DNA of 48,189 nt from Belliella filtrata (GTDB lineage Bacteria > Bacteroidota > Bacteroidia > Cytophagales > Cyclobacteriaceae), in the NCBI RefSeq assembly GCF_022549775.1, contig NZ_JAKZGP010000041.1, positions 1 to 48,189 on the forward strand. The letters run 5' to 3'. Below are positions 1 through 9,138 of this stretch, piece after piece (within the stretch, counting starts at the first letter, position 1; every line of letters starts with the position of its first letter). The translations under genes and the position numbers were made by a program. Under the pieces are notes generated by a model. That model did not search any database, was not told the DNA's origin, and worked only from the letters and a program-made list of their open reading frames with translations.

Positions 1-105
1 GATGATTTAGTCTACAAAACTCGGGAAGTTGAAAGACCAGGTAGAAAGCTACCCAGGCTCAAAAAGCCAAAAAAACCTCATTATATGAATTATAAACCAA
101 TTTAA
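1..105 (+). CDS. C-terminal end of a protein cut by the window edge
   Basis: Frame 1 is open from the first base to a TAA at 103-105 and encodes 34 residues. They are very basic and proline-rich (a KLPRLKKPKKP stretch) and end in HYMNYKPI. The gene starts upstream of the window. Composition and clean termination suggest a real C-terminus. I do not recognise the family; a mobile-element protein is possible from context only. Confidence 0.4.
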   Translation, partial: DDLVYKTREVERPGRKLPRLKKPKKPHYMNYKPI

Positions 106-498
106 TCCTTAACTAAACGACATTGATAGCTTAATAGCTAAAAATCACTCCAAAGTCTTAATTGATGCACAGATATATCAGGGTTTTTTATATTGTGGCT
201 GCTGTTTACGCCTATGGTATATTGACAGACATCGGTAGGTTGATAAGAATGCGAGGTAGGAGAGAGGTATTTTACCTTTCTGAACCAATTGAATCAGAAT
301 CAAAAAATGAAACGACTCTTTAAGTTCTTGTAGATCCCTTAATACTTGATAAATAGTGTCAAATGTTTTTATTGATTGAGTGAATTTGGGTTGTTTTGGA
401 TAATAGTGGAAAGCTATCAAAATACCATGCCTATATTTAAACCTCATTATATGCTATAAAAACATCTCTCGACACCACCACATAACACAATGACCAAA

Positions 499-520
499 AA
501 AGGGGAGGGGTATCCCCTTT
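499..520 (-). terminator. Terminator behind the ardC fragment (copy A)
   Basis: On the minus strand AAAGGGG pairs with CCCCTTT around an 8-base loop and runs into a T tract, just downstream of the ardC stop. The same hairpin lies behind the intact gene at 3901-3922. Confidence 0.6.
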
Positions 521-526
521 AAATTT

Positions 527-783
527 TTAAAATGGACAGTTGGTCAAAATATATTCAACTGCCTTTTGGGCTTTTGAAGCGGCATCCAGCAAGAGCCTTT
601 TATCCGACCTTAACCTGTCTAGCCATACCTTGATATAAGCTGCTGAATTATCCAGTAAATCTTCTTTCATGATTCCTGCATAGTTGCAGAGAAAACTTGC
701 CCCCATTTCAGCTGGCAGCTCTTCTCTTGAATAATACTCAGAATTGAAATCATGGTACTCAACAATTTCTTTCGTATTCCTGT
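527..783 (-). pseudogene. Truncated 3' fragment of ardC-like antirestriction gene
   Basis: The fragment encodes the last ~85 residues of the ArdC-like protein found intact at 3929-4837, with a few substitutions (for example N-to-K and H-to-Y changes) and the same ending, ILTNCPF. It lacks the N-terminal DNA-binding part and the HELTH zinc motif, so it cannot encode an active protein. The sequence turns into unrelated bases at about 770-795, immediately before the IS. The missing half does not resume beyond the IS, so this is not a simple insertion into an intact gene. It is more likely the product of a duplication or of an IS-linked deletion. Confidence 0.85.
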
Positions 784-803
784 TTTGTGCGATGGGACAC
801 CCA

Positions 804-2344
804 CGCTAAATTTTCCTGATGATAGAGATAAGTTCTTGTTGTTGCTCTGTTGGTTTAAGAGGTATAGTTGTATAAGTTTTTGATTCTGGCAGGAATACTT
901 TTATCTGATACATGTTCTTTGTCAGCTCTATTGCTCTTGATGCAGAAAACTCTGCTTTAGCAATTTTCAACAATCGTTCCAGCTCCTTAAAGACTGCATA
1001 AGACACAAAACAGATGCAAATGTGTGTTTCTATCCTTCGCGGTATGCGATGATAAATAGGTCTTATTCGTATATCGGTTTTACTTATCCGAAAAGCTTTC
1101 TCGATATGCCATAGGTTTCCGTATGCCGCAATGACTTCTGTCGGTTTCAAGGTTGTATTCGTAAGGTAGCCTTTCAAACCATCCCATTTTGCATCCAGTT
1201 CATACTTGGAGTAATCAATAGCTACTTTTATGTCTGATTCAAGCTTGAGGTATTTGTTATATCCTCTGTTATTGATGTTGTTTTTATCAAGTTTTCCGTT
1301 TCTAACCTTTTTTTCAAGCTTTTTAAGCCCTTTTTCCCGATTATGAGCATCCTTCTTCCTTCGTTTTTCTGAAAAGCTCACAACAAGTCTATAACCCTCC
1401 TTTTTTAATTCCTTTGGCTTATCATCGGTCACCTCCAACTTCTGGATTTTATCTTTGATCTCGGTGCTTTCATTTTTGATTTTACCACCCAAAACAAACT
1501 TATACCCATTGCTGATGAGTGCATTGATATTAGTGGATGACAATAAGCCTGCGTCAGCAATCACAATAGGTTTGTCGATAGAAAACTTCTTTTCAATATT
1601 TTTCAATACTGGAATAAGCGTATGCCCTTCATAGGTGCTTCCTTCAAAAATATCATACCCCATAGGATAACCTTTAGGTCCTACAAGCAGCCCTAATTTA
1701 ATCTGGGGATGCTGGTGTTTACCATCTTTTGAATAGCCTATTTTCCGTAAATCATCTTCATCTGGTATCTCGAAGTAAAGCGTAGTCATATCATAAAAAA
1801 CAAGGCCGATATTTCCTCCTAAAACCTGCTTAAAGTGTTTAAATGTCAACTCTTCAATCTTGTCTTTATATTTCCCATGGATCTTATCCATATAACGATA
1901 GATGGAATAAACGCTAATTTCCTTGTTCTTGAATCTTGCAAGATAATCTATGGTTTTTAGCTTGGACCCAGGATAAACAAGCCGAGACATAATCAGATCT
2001 CTGAAAAGTTCATCTAATCCAATAGTATGATAACCTATTGATTCATAAACTTTACCAAGAATATTATCTGGGCCAACCAACTCTACTTCGCTATTGCTGA
2101 CATTGGAAAGAACGGATTTAACGTTAGCATCCTGATCATTAGAAAACAAAGTAATCTGACCTTTCATTCTTTCGACTTCTAGCTTAGCTTGCCTTTCAAG
2201 AATAATAAGCTCTGACTCGTCAAAAGAACTACCTAATGACTTAACGACTTTATTGATTCTTCCAACTTTTTGGATAATCTGTACACTAAAGCTACCGCTA
2301 GAATTCTTTTTGCGTCTTATAAACATAAACTAAAAATACTCTGA
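804..2344 (-). mobile_element. IS1634-like insertion sequence
   Basis: One transposase gene fills the element. The exact ends are uncertain. The 8-mer GACACCCA occurs directly at 796-803 and 2345-2352, which fits a target duplication and would place the element at 804-2344. I could not identify convincing long terminal inverted repeats by eye; only a weak match (GCTAAATTTT versus GAGTATTTTT reading inward) is visible. The element sits between an ardC fragment and a YhcG nuclease gene. Confidence 0.65.
806..2326 (-). CDS. IS1634 family (IS4-superfamily) DDE transposase
   Basis: The 506-residue protein has the length and layout of IS1634-type transposases. It has an N-terminal region of ~170 residues, then the catalytic core with an Asp at ~179 (FYDMTTLYFE), a second at ~258 (IVIADAGLLS) and the Glu at ~409 in HIEKAFRISKTDIRIRP, which is the YREK-like signature of the IS4 superfamily. 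A lysine-rich insertion lies between the second Asp and the Glu (~285-350). The frame is intact, so the enzyme may be active. The ATG at 2324-2326 is the natural start, and the stop lies almost at the element edge. It would cut and join the ends of its own IS. Confidence 0.9.
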   Translation of the reverse strand: MFIRRKKNSSGSFSVQIIQKVGRINKVVKSLGSSFDESELIILERQAKLEVERMKGQITLFSNDQDANVKSVLSNVSNSEVELVGPDNILGKVYESIGYHTIGLDELFRDLIMSRLVYPGSKLKTIDYLARFKNKEISVYSIYRYMDKIHGKYKDKIEELTFKHFKQVLGGNIGLVFYDMTTLYFEIPDEDDLRKIGYSKDGKHQHPQIKLGLLVGPKGYPMGYDIFEGSTYEGHTLIPVLKNIEKKFSIDKPIVIADAGLLSSTNINALISNGYKFVLGGKIKNESTEIKDKIQKLEVTDDKPKELKKEGYRLVVSFSEKRRKKDAHNREKGLKKLEKKVRNGKLDKNNINNRGYNKYLKLESDIKVAIDYSKYELDAKWDGLKGYLTNTTLKPTEVIAAYGNLWHIEKAFRISKTDIRIRPIYHRIPRRIETHICICFVSYAVFKELERLLKIAKAEFSASRAIELTKNMYQIKVFLPESKTYTTIPLKPTEQQQELISIIRKI

Positions 2345-2484
2345 GACACCCAAAAACAAAAAAATCAAATAACCTAAAGTGTTGAAAATCAAATACCTAA
2401 TTTTCAGCTAAAATACATCCGTACAAAACAGGGAAAAGACGTTCCAGAAATCATTATCTTTGCATTATAAATGGATACTTCTAA

Positions 2485-3486
2485 ATGCCATTATCCAAGC
2501 AAAAATATACTGAACTCATTGACAGCATTGGCTCTACCTTACAAAGAGCAAGGGAAAATGCTGTTAAGGCAGTAAATAATGAATTGGTAAAAGCCAACTG
2601 GAAGATTGGTCAATATATCGTGGAATATGAGCAAGACGGAAAAGAAAAAGCAGATTATGGAAGTGCTTTATTGACTAACTTATCGAAAGACTTGAAAGTC
2701 AAGTATGGCAAGGGTTTTAGCAAAAGCAGTATCTACCTTTGCAGGCTGTTTTACATCAAATATCCAATTTTCCAGACGGTGTCTGGAAAATTGAGTTGGA
2801 GTCATTATGCTGAATTGCTAACCGTTTCAGACGACTTGGCAAGAAGTTTTTATGAGCAACAATCCATCAAAGAAAATTGGGGAGCAAGAGAAATGAAACG
2901 TCAAATAGATTCGGCATTGTTTCAGCGCTTCGCATTGAGCAAAGATAAAAAAGGCGTTTTAGCGTTGTCAGAAAAAGGACAGGAAATAGCAACCTCAAAA
3001 GACATCATAAAAGACCCTTACGTTTTTGAATTTCTAGAATTACCAATGGACACTATCGTCAAAGAAAGAGCCTTGGAAAAAAAGCTCATTGACAATCTGC
3101 AACAATTCTTGTTGGAACTTGGTAAAGGTTTTTCTTTCGTCAAACAACAATTCAAAATCACATTAGACAACGAACACAATTTCATTGACCTTGTTTTTTA
3201 TCACCGAATTTTGAAGTGTTTCGTTCTCATTGACCTGAAAACAAGGAAAGTGAAACATCAGGACATCGGACAAATGAACCTTTACCTGAACTACTTCAAA
3301 GAAGAAGAAAACACCGAAGGCGACAACGAACCGATAGGAATTATCATAGCAGCAGACAAACACGAATATACTGTTAAATATGCAACGGGCGGACTAACCA
3401 ACAAGATTTTCGTTTCAAAATATCAGTTGTATTTGCCCGACCAAAAACAGTTGGAAGAAAAGGTTAAAGAAATTATTGAGCGATAA
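2485..3486 (+). CDS. YhcG/DUF1016 family PDDEXK nuclease
   Basis: The 333-residue protein matches the YhcG family in length and order. The N-terminal DUF1016_N helical domain (residues ~8-150) includes the conserved WKIGQYI and YG..L...LS.DL..KYG.GFS elements. The C-terminal PDDEXK nuclease-like domain (~175-330) has Asp235 (NFIDLVFYH), a D-x-K pair at 250-252 and Q263MNLYL. The family is known from type I restriction loci and defence islands, and members are proposed to be nucleases. Here it is a lone gene between an IS and an antirestriction gene, flanked by 0.6-kb direct repeats. The region 2353-2484 before it shows no gene. The ATG at 2485 is the only good start. The target is unknown. 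Confidence 0.88.
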   Translation: MPLSKQKYTELIDSIGSTLQRARENAVKAVNNELVKANWKIGQYIVEYEQDGKEKADYGSALLTNLSKDLKVKYGKGFSKSSIYLCRLFYIKYPIFQTVSGKLSWSHYAELLTVSDDLARSFYEQQSIKENWGAREMKRQIDSALFQRFALSKDKKGVLALSEKGQEIATSKDIIKDPYVFEFLELPMDTIVKERALEKKLIDNLQQFLLELGKGFSFVKQQFKITLDNEHNFIDLVFYHRILKCFVLIDLKTRKVKHQDIGQMNLYLNYFKEEENTEGDNEPIGIIIAADKHEYTVKYATGGLTNKIFVSKYQLYLPDQKQLEEKVKEIIER

Positions 3487-3548
3487 AAAAAGAAGGTCGA
3501 CCGCACAACATTTAGCCCACTAACCAATAGCCCTTGAAAAAAAAACCT

Positions 3549-4186
3549 GATTGATGCATTCACCTATTAGGGTCGCCGATAGTGATCGGGAGATTATTGG
3601 GTGCCGTGTGCGCCTATGGCATATTGACAGAAATCTGTGGGTTGATAAGGATGCGAGGTAGGAGAGAGGTATTTTACTTTTCTGAACCAATTGAATCAGA
3701 ATCAAAAAATGAAACGACTCTTTAAGTTCTTGTAGATCCCTTAATACTTGATAAATAGTGTCAAATGTTTTTATTGATTGAGTGAATTTGGGTTGTTTTG
3801 GATAATAGTGGAAAGCTATCAAAATACCATGCCTATATTTAAACCTCATTATATGCTATAAAAACATCTCTCGACACCACCACATAACACAATGACCAAA
3901 AAAGGGGAGGGGTATCCCCTTTAAATTTTTAAAATGGACAGTTGGTCAAAATATATTCAACTGCCTTTTGGGCTTTTGAAGCGGCATCCAGCAAGAGCCT
4001 TTTATCCGACCTTAACCTGTCTAGCCATACCTTGATATAAGCTGCTGAATTATCCAGTAAATCTTCATTCATGATTCCTGCATGGTTGCAGAGAAAACTA
4101 GCCCCCATCTCGGCTGTCAGCTCTTCTCTTGAGTAATACTCAGAATTGAAATCATGGTACTCAACAATTTCCTTCCTATTGAGCCT
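3549..4186. repeat. 0.6-kb direct repeat, copy B
   Basis: This is the intact-context copy of the repeat at 161-783. It includes the last third of the full-length ardC gene, the terminator hairpin and a 109-codon minus-strand reading frame (3520-3849). That frame begins like its twin in copy A and diverges towards its C-terminus. The two copies lie in direct orientation about 3.4 kb apart and bracket the IS and the YhcG gene. Confidence 0.85.
3901..3922 (-). terminator. Rho-independent terminator of ardC
   Basis: On the minus strand AAAGGGG and CCCCTTT form a stem followed by a T-rich run, six bases past the ardC stop at 3929. It would end the minus-strand ardC transcript and, if they are read through, the mob genes upstream. 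Confidence 0.65.
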
Positions 4187-4837
4187 GTCTTGATGTCCTG
4201 TCGCATGGGTCAGCTCATGGAATAAAACTGAAAAATAACTTTCCTGAGATTCAAACAACCCTTTCTCAGGCATATTGATCAAATCCGAAACTGGCGAATA
4301 GTAAGCTTCAGGAATCCCGTGTACAATCCTTGGAGGGTTGACCATTTCCCTGATGATCTGCTCACACCTTTCAAGCGGTTTAGTATTTTCCAAAATCCCA
4401 GTTTCTGGAATCTCAAAATCAACCCCTTCCACATCTGCTATATTGAAAACCGTATAATACTTTAGAAAGCCAACCTTTCTGATTTTAGAAGGATGCATCT
4501 TCTTGGCTTCCTCCTCCATTAGCTTCCTGCCACTCTTCCTATCAAAATAGCTAAAACCCCAATAACATACAGGCAGTCCCTTTGATCCTTTCTTCATTGA
4601 ACCACCTAAGTTTTGCGCCTGCTTAAAAGTCAAAAAATACGGTTTGCTATATTGTCCCGTTAACAGGGTCCACATATTGATCCCCCTATAACATTTCTTA
4701 GTCACATAGTTTACAGGAATCTCACCTTCCTGCCATACTTGTCTCCATGGCACAATCCCATTTTCAAGCTTTTCAATGATCAGATCAGTCACCAGTTGAT
4801 AAACATCCTTCTTTTGTTTTTTCGCAATAGTCTTCAT
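3929..4837 (-). CDS. ArdC-like antirestriction protein (zincin domain)
   Basis: The 302-residue protein has the two parts of ArdC-type proteins. The N-terminal ssDNA-binding domain (DUF1738-like, residues ~10-135) has PWRQVW and the GxNxWTL motif around 52-60. The C-terminal zinc-metallopeptidase-like domain has HELTH at 207-211 followed by ATGHQDRLNR. ArdC of plasmid pSa protects incoming single-stranded DNA from restriction; such genes are common on Bacteroidota mobile elements. It lies 271 bp downstream of mobC on the same strand and would help a newly transferred element escape host restriction. The start is an ATG at 4835-4837. The gene is complete, while a 3' fragment lies at 527-783. 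Confidence 0.88.
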   Translation of the reverse strand: MKTIAKKQKKDVYQLVTDLIIEKLENGIVPWRQVWQEGEIPVNYVTKKCYRGINMWTLLTGQYSKPYFLTFKQAQNLGGSMKKGSKGLPVCYWGFSYFDRKSGRKLMEEEAKKMHPSKIRKVGFLKYYTVFNIADVEGVDFEIPETGILENTKPLERCEQIIREMVNPPRIVHGIPEAYYSPVSDLINMPEKGLFESQESYFSVLFHELTHATGHQDRLNRKEIVEYHDFNSEYYSREELTAEMGASFLCNHAGIMNEDLLDNSAAYIKVWLDRLRSDKRLLLDAASKAQKAVEYILTNCPF

Positions 4838-5108
4838 GATTTCTTCTTTTAGGTTAAAGATTTAATTATGAAGCATCACCAGGATTCAGCAGCCACTAAA
4901 TGCAAGAGGAAACGGAATAAAAAGTAAGCAGAGCGCCACGGCTTTATGCCGTAGTCTCTTGCCATGTGTGGGGGATGATATCCTACATTGCTGAGGAATT
5001 GAATAGAAAATAAATACTTATCCATTTCAATTGGTATTAGGACTACCTGACTACTAAAAAGTGAAAACAAAGACCTTTAACTCGATTAAAAAAATTACCA
5101 TATTATAA

Positions 5109-7094
5109 TCATGCCCTTGCGCGAATGATCAAACCAGCCAACCCTGGACTATCCATCATTTTATCTAGTTCCATGTCTATTAGCTGGGATATTTCAGACT
5201 TTACGCTTTGGTAGTTTTCCATTACTTCTGTCACTGTTAAATCCCGCACTTTTTTGATATCCTGATACTGTTTTTCTTCGTTGGCAATGCCTTCATGGTC
5301 ATTGATGATTTTTGCATGAAATCGTTTCAGGGTAATTTCCTGATCGGGGTTGTCAGCCACGATGCCAACAAACTCCCCAGATGAAAGGGTTGAGATGGTA
5401 GAAGGTGGTACAGCCAAGTCCATTTGTCGGGAATGGCTGACCGAAGTATCATTGCTATTGATAGAATGGCTTTGTCTAGCCTGCATGATCTTTCCAAACC
5501 TATCGGAAAGCTGTTTGGCAGTATCTCCCAACACCTGCCCGGAGATGATATTTCCAACTGTATTCATGATCACTTCGGCTTGTTCCCTACCATAATCCTT
5601 TTTCAGTTGGCTGTAATCCTGTACCCCTAAGGTTGTCGCTACTTTATTCCCCCTTGCAGTAGCGATCAGGCTGTCTATGCCATTGAAATAGATGGTAGGA
5701 AATTCATCAAATACCAAGCTTGATTTCAATTGGTTCTTCTTGTTTACAATTTTTGTAATCCTAGAAATGTAAAGAGACAATACCGCCCCATAGACCTGTT
5801 GCTTTTGCGGATTGTTTCCCATGCAGACGATCTTAGGTTCATCGGGGTTGTTGATGTCAAGGGTGAATTCAGAACTTGAAAGCACATAGTAAAGTTGCGG
5901 GGAGGCCAACCTTGCCATGGTTATCTTGGCACTTGCTATTTGTCCTTCCAACTGCTCAGCTGCCCCTTGCAGGTATGCTGATACAAAAGGATTGATTAAA
6001 ACTTCTATTTCAGGCTCAGACCTGAGCACCGAAAATAGCTTGTCATATTCTACTTGCATCAGTTCAATCACATGGGGGAGGGTGCAGTATTTTCCTTTCC
6101 TATATTTTTTCAAAAACCAGATTACAGCCGTCAAAAAGTTGATAGGGGATTCAACAAAAAAATCACCCTGTTTTTTGATCCATTCCCTGTTCAGTCCCAT
6201 CATGATAGTTCTAGAAGATTCCGAAGCATCCGTAATATCGAGCATGGTACTTGGCTCTAGGGGATTGCACCTGTGGCTATGTTCAAGGTCATCAAAGTTG
6301 ATGGTATAAAACATCGGAGCAGTTTTGTAAGCCGACGCGTTATTGAGCAAAGCATTGTAGGCTATTTTAGAAAGGTCATCATACTTGAAATCATAGATAA
6401 ACATCGAAAAACCTTTAGCGATATGCTGGGTGATGATGTGTCTAATCACAAAATAACTTTTCCCAGATCCTGGGGTGCCCACCACGAGGATAGCCCTAAA
6501 GGGATTTATAAAGTTAATCCAGCTCTTCCTGACCTTATTGCCAATCCTATAAATCGCAGGTAGGTTGACCGCATATTCATTTTCAAGCTTTCTTTCTTCT
6601 TGGGGAAATGTTTCATTCAGTTTGTTGAAAATATCCGTTTGATCTTTATTCCACACAATCCTGGTGAAGCGTATCCCAGAGCTTAAAAGTAATAAATATC
6701 CGAATAAAGTTAGGCCTATATAGAAGTACTCCAAGCGCAAAAGCTCTCCGATACTATAGAATAACAAGCCTGATAACCAATAGCATGCTAAACCAAAACT
6801 GCCCATCCCCAAAACGGGCAACAAACCTATTGCTAAAGATTTCTTTCCTTTTACGCCCAATATTGAAATCAGCAATAAAAGCATTGCAAGGACCTTTGGA
6901 AGCCAAAACTCAGAAAACAGACCCGTCTTTGCCAATTCATTGACAAATTGATCCACCAAATTTATATCCAGTTTCCAGTTTTTAACTACGGCTTTACACT
7001 CCCAATAAAAATGGAACAACAAAACCCCAAAACCTATCTTTCTGGTAAGGTCAAGTATTTTTCTTAATGCTTCTTGATTTTCACCTGTGGCCAT
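5109..7094 (-). CDS. mobC: MobC-type VirD4/TraG coupling protein (YWFCY domain)
   Basis: The 661-residue protein begins with a hydrophobic N-terminal domain of several membrane helices (~15-145) containing YWECK at 30-34, a variant of the YWFCY signature of Bacteroidota MobC proteins. A P-loop ATPase domain follows: Walker A GTPGSGKS at 206-213, and a Walker B-like LVFDEFPTIYF further on. The C-terminus resembles TraM-recognition domains. Such proteins sit in the inner membrane and hand the relaxase-DNA complex to a type IV secretion channel. No mating-channel genes are present here, so mobilization would need a helper element. The gene starts 5 bp after the relaxase stop, consistent with one mobA-mobB-mobC operon. 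Confidence 0.9.
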   Translation of the reverse strand: MATGENQEALRKILDLTRKIGFGVLLFHFYWECKAVVKNWKLDINLVDQFVNELAKTGLFSEFWLPKVLAMLLLLISILGVKGKKSLAIGLLPVLGMGSFGLACYWLSGLLFYSIGELLRLEYFYIGLTLFGYLLLLSSGIRFTRIVWNKDQTDIFNKLNETFPQEERKLENEYAVNLPAIYRIGNKVRKSWINFINPFRAILVVGTPGSGKSYFVIRHIITQHIAKGFSMFIYDFKYDDLSKIAYNALLNNASAYKTAPMFYTINFDDLEHSHRCNPLEPSTMLDITDASESSRTIMMGLNREWIKKQGDFFVESPINFLTAVIWFLKKYRKGKYCTLPHVIELMQVEYDKLFSVLRSEPEIEVLINPFVSAYLQGAAEQLEGQIASAKITMARLASPQLYYVLSSSEFTLDINNPDEPKIVCMGNNPQKQQVYGAVLSLYISRITKIVNKKNQLKSSLVFDEFPTIYFNGIDSLIATARGNKVATTLGVQDYSQLKKDYGREQAEVIMNTVGNIISGQVLGDTAKQLSDRFGKIMQARQSHSINSNDTSVSHSRQMDLAVPPSTISTLSSGEFVGIVADNPDQEITLKRFHAKIINDHEGIANEEKQYQDIKKVRDLTVTEVMENYQSVKSEISQLIDMELDKMMDSPGLAGLIIRARA

Positions 7095-7099
7095 AGCTG

Positions 7100-8425
7100 T
7101 TACGGTCTGTCTTTTCTATTCTTCTTCCTTTTCTTTTTCAAATTCTCTGGTTCATAGGCAGTCGTTGTACCATAATCGGGGGTTATATGCTCCTTGAAAA
7201 ATGAAAGTATTTCCTGTAGGCCAGAGGGGTTTAAATTAGCGTCTTCCCTAACTTCCAGATCCTCTGCAGTATTGGACTTTTCGACTTTGCTTACGGCTTC
7301 TTCTTGTGCTGATTTTTGGATTAGCAATTCATTTTTGGAATTGACCTTATCAGTCAACATAAAAGTTTTTATTATTCCATTTTCACCAAAAGCTTTTCCC
7401 AAGTCAGAACCTCTAAAGACCCTTCTCTGCAAATTGTCCACATAGGTGCAACCATAAATCCTTCCGTCATTGTTGAAAACCAAATGAAGGTAAATCCCCT
7501 TCCTTTTCAAGTTTTCCAAAAACAAATCAAGCTTTTCTTTTTCACTACCTTTTGAGCACGCAGAATTTTGTGCTTCAATGATCCTTTGGATCAAATCTTC
7601 CTTGGCTTTTACTTTCCCTATGTCAACTTTATCCTTATTGAAGGATGCTTTTTTCAATATCTTAGCATAGGTTGGTTTGTTAAAAAAGCTACTGGATTTG
7701 ATGGGCACACTTAGGGACTTGCCTTGTTGGTTAGTTATGAAATACACCAGTCCATTTCCATTAAATTTCTTCCCTGAAGCATTTAATTTTAAAGCAGATA
7801 CATTGAACTGAGCCAATGCTGCCTTGAACGCTGAAAAGGATTCAAAGTGATAACTGCGCATAACCCCCGTTACAATATTTTCAATCATAGCTTTTGTCTC
7901 AGCCTTTCCATATTGGGCTTTCTCCAGCGGCTTATAAATCAAATAGTCCTTCTGCTGTCTTTGTGCCTTTACCAGTCCAAGGCTTTCCTCCATTTCCTTT
8001 CGAGCTTTTTCTGAGGCCCCTTTCCCTAGGTTATGGGTTTGCAGTCTTTTTCCATTTTGATCTATGATGGTGGAAACAATGTGGATATGGGGATGACCTG
8101 CATCATCATGCCTGTAAACAAGATAAGGTTGTTTTCCAAAGCCAATTCTATCCATGTAATCTTTTGCTATGAAGCGCAACAATCCATCATCAAGCTGATC
8201 TTTGTTAGAAAAATTAAGGGAAATGTGCAGCGTATTTGTTTTCACCCTTTTGTTGAGTGTAAAGCGCTTTTGAAACCTAGCCAGTTTTTCATTGACAGAC
8301 AATTCCTGGATACTCCCCAAGAATCCCTGTCCATGGATCAGGACAGCACTCCTGTTTTGTACCTTTGATTCATTGTAGAGAATCAAGCTCCTGATTGTTT
8401 TACAAGTGTTTATTTTTGCAACCAT
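7100..8425 (-). CDS. mobB: MobB-type relaxase (MOBP-like)
   Basis: The 441-residue protein has an N-terminal relaxase domain with the features of Bacteroidota MobB enzymes: YNESKV with Tyr17, the candidate nicking tyrosine, and the metal-binding H-x-D-(x3)-HPHIHIVST motif at ~106-118. The C-terminal third is variable and ends in a lysine/arginine tail. It should nick oriT and stay bound to the transferred strand. It overlaps mobA by 16 bases, indicating translational coupling, and is followed 5 bp later by mobC. The frame is intact. Confidence 0.9.
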   Translation of the reverse strand: MVAKINTCKTIRSLILYNESKVQNRSAVLIHGQGFLGSIQELSVNEKLARFQKRFTLNKRVKTNTLHISLNFSNKDQLDDGLLRFIAKDYMDRIGFGKQPYLVYRHDDAGHPHIHIVSTIIDQNGKRLQTHNLGKGASEKARKEMEESLGLVKAQRQQKDYLIYKPLEKAQYGKAETKAMIENIVTGVMRSYHFESFSAFKAALAQFNVSALKLNASGKKFNGNGLVYFITNQQGKSLSVPIKSSSFFNKPTYAKILKKASFNKDKVDIGKVKAKEDLIQRIIEAQNSACSKGSEKEKLDLFLENLKRKGIYLHLVFNNDGRIYGCTYVDNLQRRVFRGSDLGKAFGENGIIKTFMLTDKVNSKNELLIQKSAQEEAVSKVEKSNTAEDLEVREDANLNPSGLQEILSFFKEHITPDYGTTTAYEPENLKKKRKKNRKDRP

Positions 8426-8874
8426 TTATCCAATAATGGCCTAACCATGTTCTTGAGCGCGTCCTGTTTCTTTAGGATCTCGTTGAGATTGTTTTCAAGC
8501 TTCTTAGCCAAAGCCAATTCTTTGGAAAGGTCTCCAGTTTTGTGAAACACCCTTACCACCTGGTTGGCTGTGATTCCAATGGCATTGATCTCCTGATGGA
8601 TCAGGGAAAGCTTTTCAAGAATTAAATCGAGGCTTTTATCGTAGGTGGTAACCACCAGTTTTTTTTTGCATAATATATCTCTGACAAGGCTGCTCATTGA
8701 CTGGTTATGGGACTTGGAAAGCAGCGTCAACAATTCTTGGAACTCGGACTCTGAGACGCTACTTGACACCCTTCTGGTGAGACTGGTGCTCTTGTTTTCT
8801 TTCATGGTGATGTAGTGTTTAGCTTTGAAGGACTTTTGCAATTTCTCTAAACTGGTTTGGGATTTTGAATTCAA
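8410..8874 (-). CDS. mobA: MobA-type relaxosome accessory protein
   Basis: The 154-residue protein matches the small relaxosome proteins encoded before MobB relaxases in Bacteroidota (MobC/RHH-type, Pfam bacterial mobilisation protein-like). It has a basic N-terminus, a segment resembling a ribbon-helix-helix (TRRVSSSVSESEFQELL at about 33-50), the helix EINAIGITANQVVRVFH and a helical tail. The role is binding oriT and positioning the relaxase. The start is uncertain: ATG at 8874, or an in-frame ATG at 8805 (MKENKS) that better fits the family's length. Its end overlaps the relaxase start. Confidence 0.75.
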   Translation of the reverse strand: MNSKSQTSLEKLQKSFKAKHYITMKENKSTSLTRRVSSSVSESEFQELLTLLSKSHNQSMSSLVRDILCKKKLVVTTYDKSLDLILEKLSLIHQEINAIGITANQVVRVFHKTGDLSKELALAKKLENNLNEILKKQDALKNMVRPLLDKWLQK

Positions 8875-8916
8875 AGGATAATAGGTTTTGCATGAATTAG
8901 AAGTGACTTTAAACCT

Positions 8917-9138
8917 TCAGTACCCCAGGTTTCCTATCCATTTTTTGGCTAAAGATTTCCAATCAAAAATTGGTGTTCCGCTGTCTGTCTTCCAGCCTGT
9001 TGATTCATGAAAATAATAAAACAGATCGGCTTCCTCTAGGGGAACATTTTTTTCAGTAAAGAGGGTGCGGATCTGTCCAATCGCTGGATGAATATGGATG
9101 AAACTTTCAGTATAGCGACTTATTCTTAGCGTTTCCAT
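8917..9138 (-). CDS. Small hypothetical protein upstream of mobA
   Basis: The 73-residue frame lies 42 bp upstream of mobA on the same strand. The second half, FYYFHESTGWKTDSGTPI followed by DWKSLAKKWIGN, resembles the W-rich tail (FY.y....GW....G..i.dW....+.W..N) found at the ends of several Bacteroidota phage and plasmid replication proteins. I recognise the pattern only and assign no function. It may be the leading gene of the mob operon or a remnant of a longer protein. Confidence 0.5.
   Translation of the reverse strand: METLRISRYTESFIHIHPAIGQIRTLFTEKNVPLEEADLFYYFHESTGWKTDSGTPIFDWKSLAKKWIGNLGY

Larger units (their letters stand above)
161..783. repeat. 0.6-kb direct repeat, copy A
   Basis: This stretch is nearly identical to 3549-4186 in the same orientation; the best-conserved part runs from about 205 to 768. 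It holds the end of an ardC gene on the minus strand, its terminator hairpin, and an 89-codon minus-strand reading frame (178-447) whose first 66 residues match the twin frame in copy B almost exactly. DNA identity is as high outside that frame as inside it, so the repeat gives no evidence that it is translated. The copy ends beside the IS1634-like element. Confidence 0.85.

Noticed and set aside
4876-5070. 64-codon minus-strand frame between mobC and ardC
   Set aside because: Its composition is unlike neighbouring proteins, it has no family resemblance, and it contains a small ACGGC-TTTAT-GCCGT hairpin. Treated as intergenic DNA.
5350-6563. Several plus-strand frames inside mobC
   Set aside because: They are antisense shadows of a gene with clear domain signatures.
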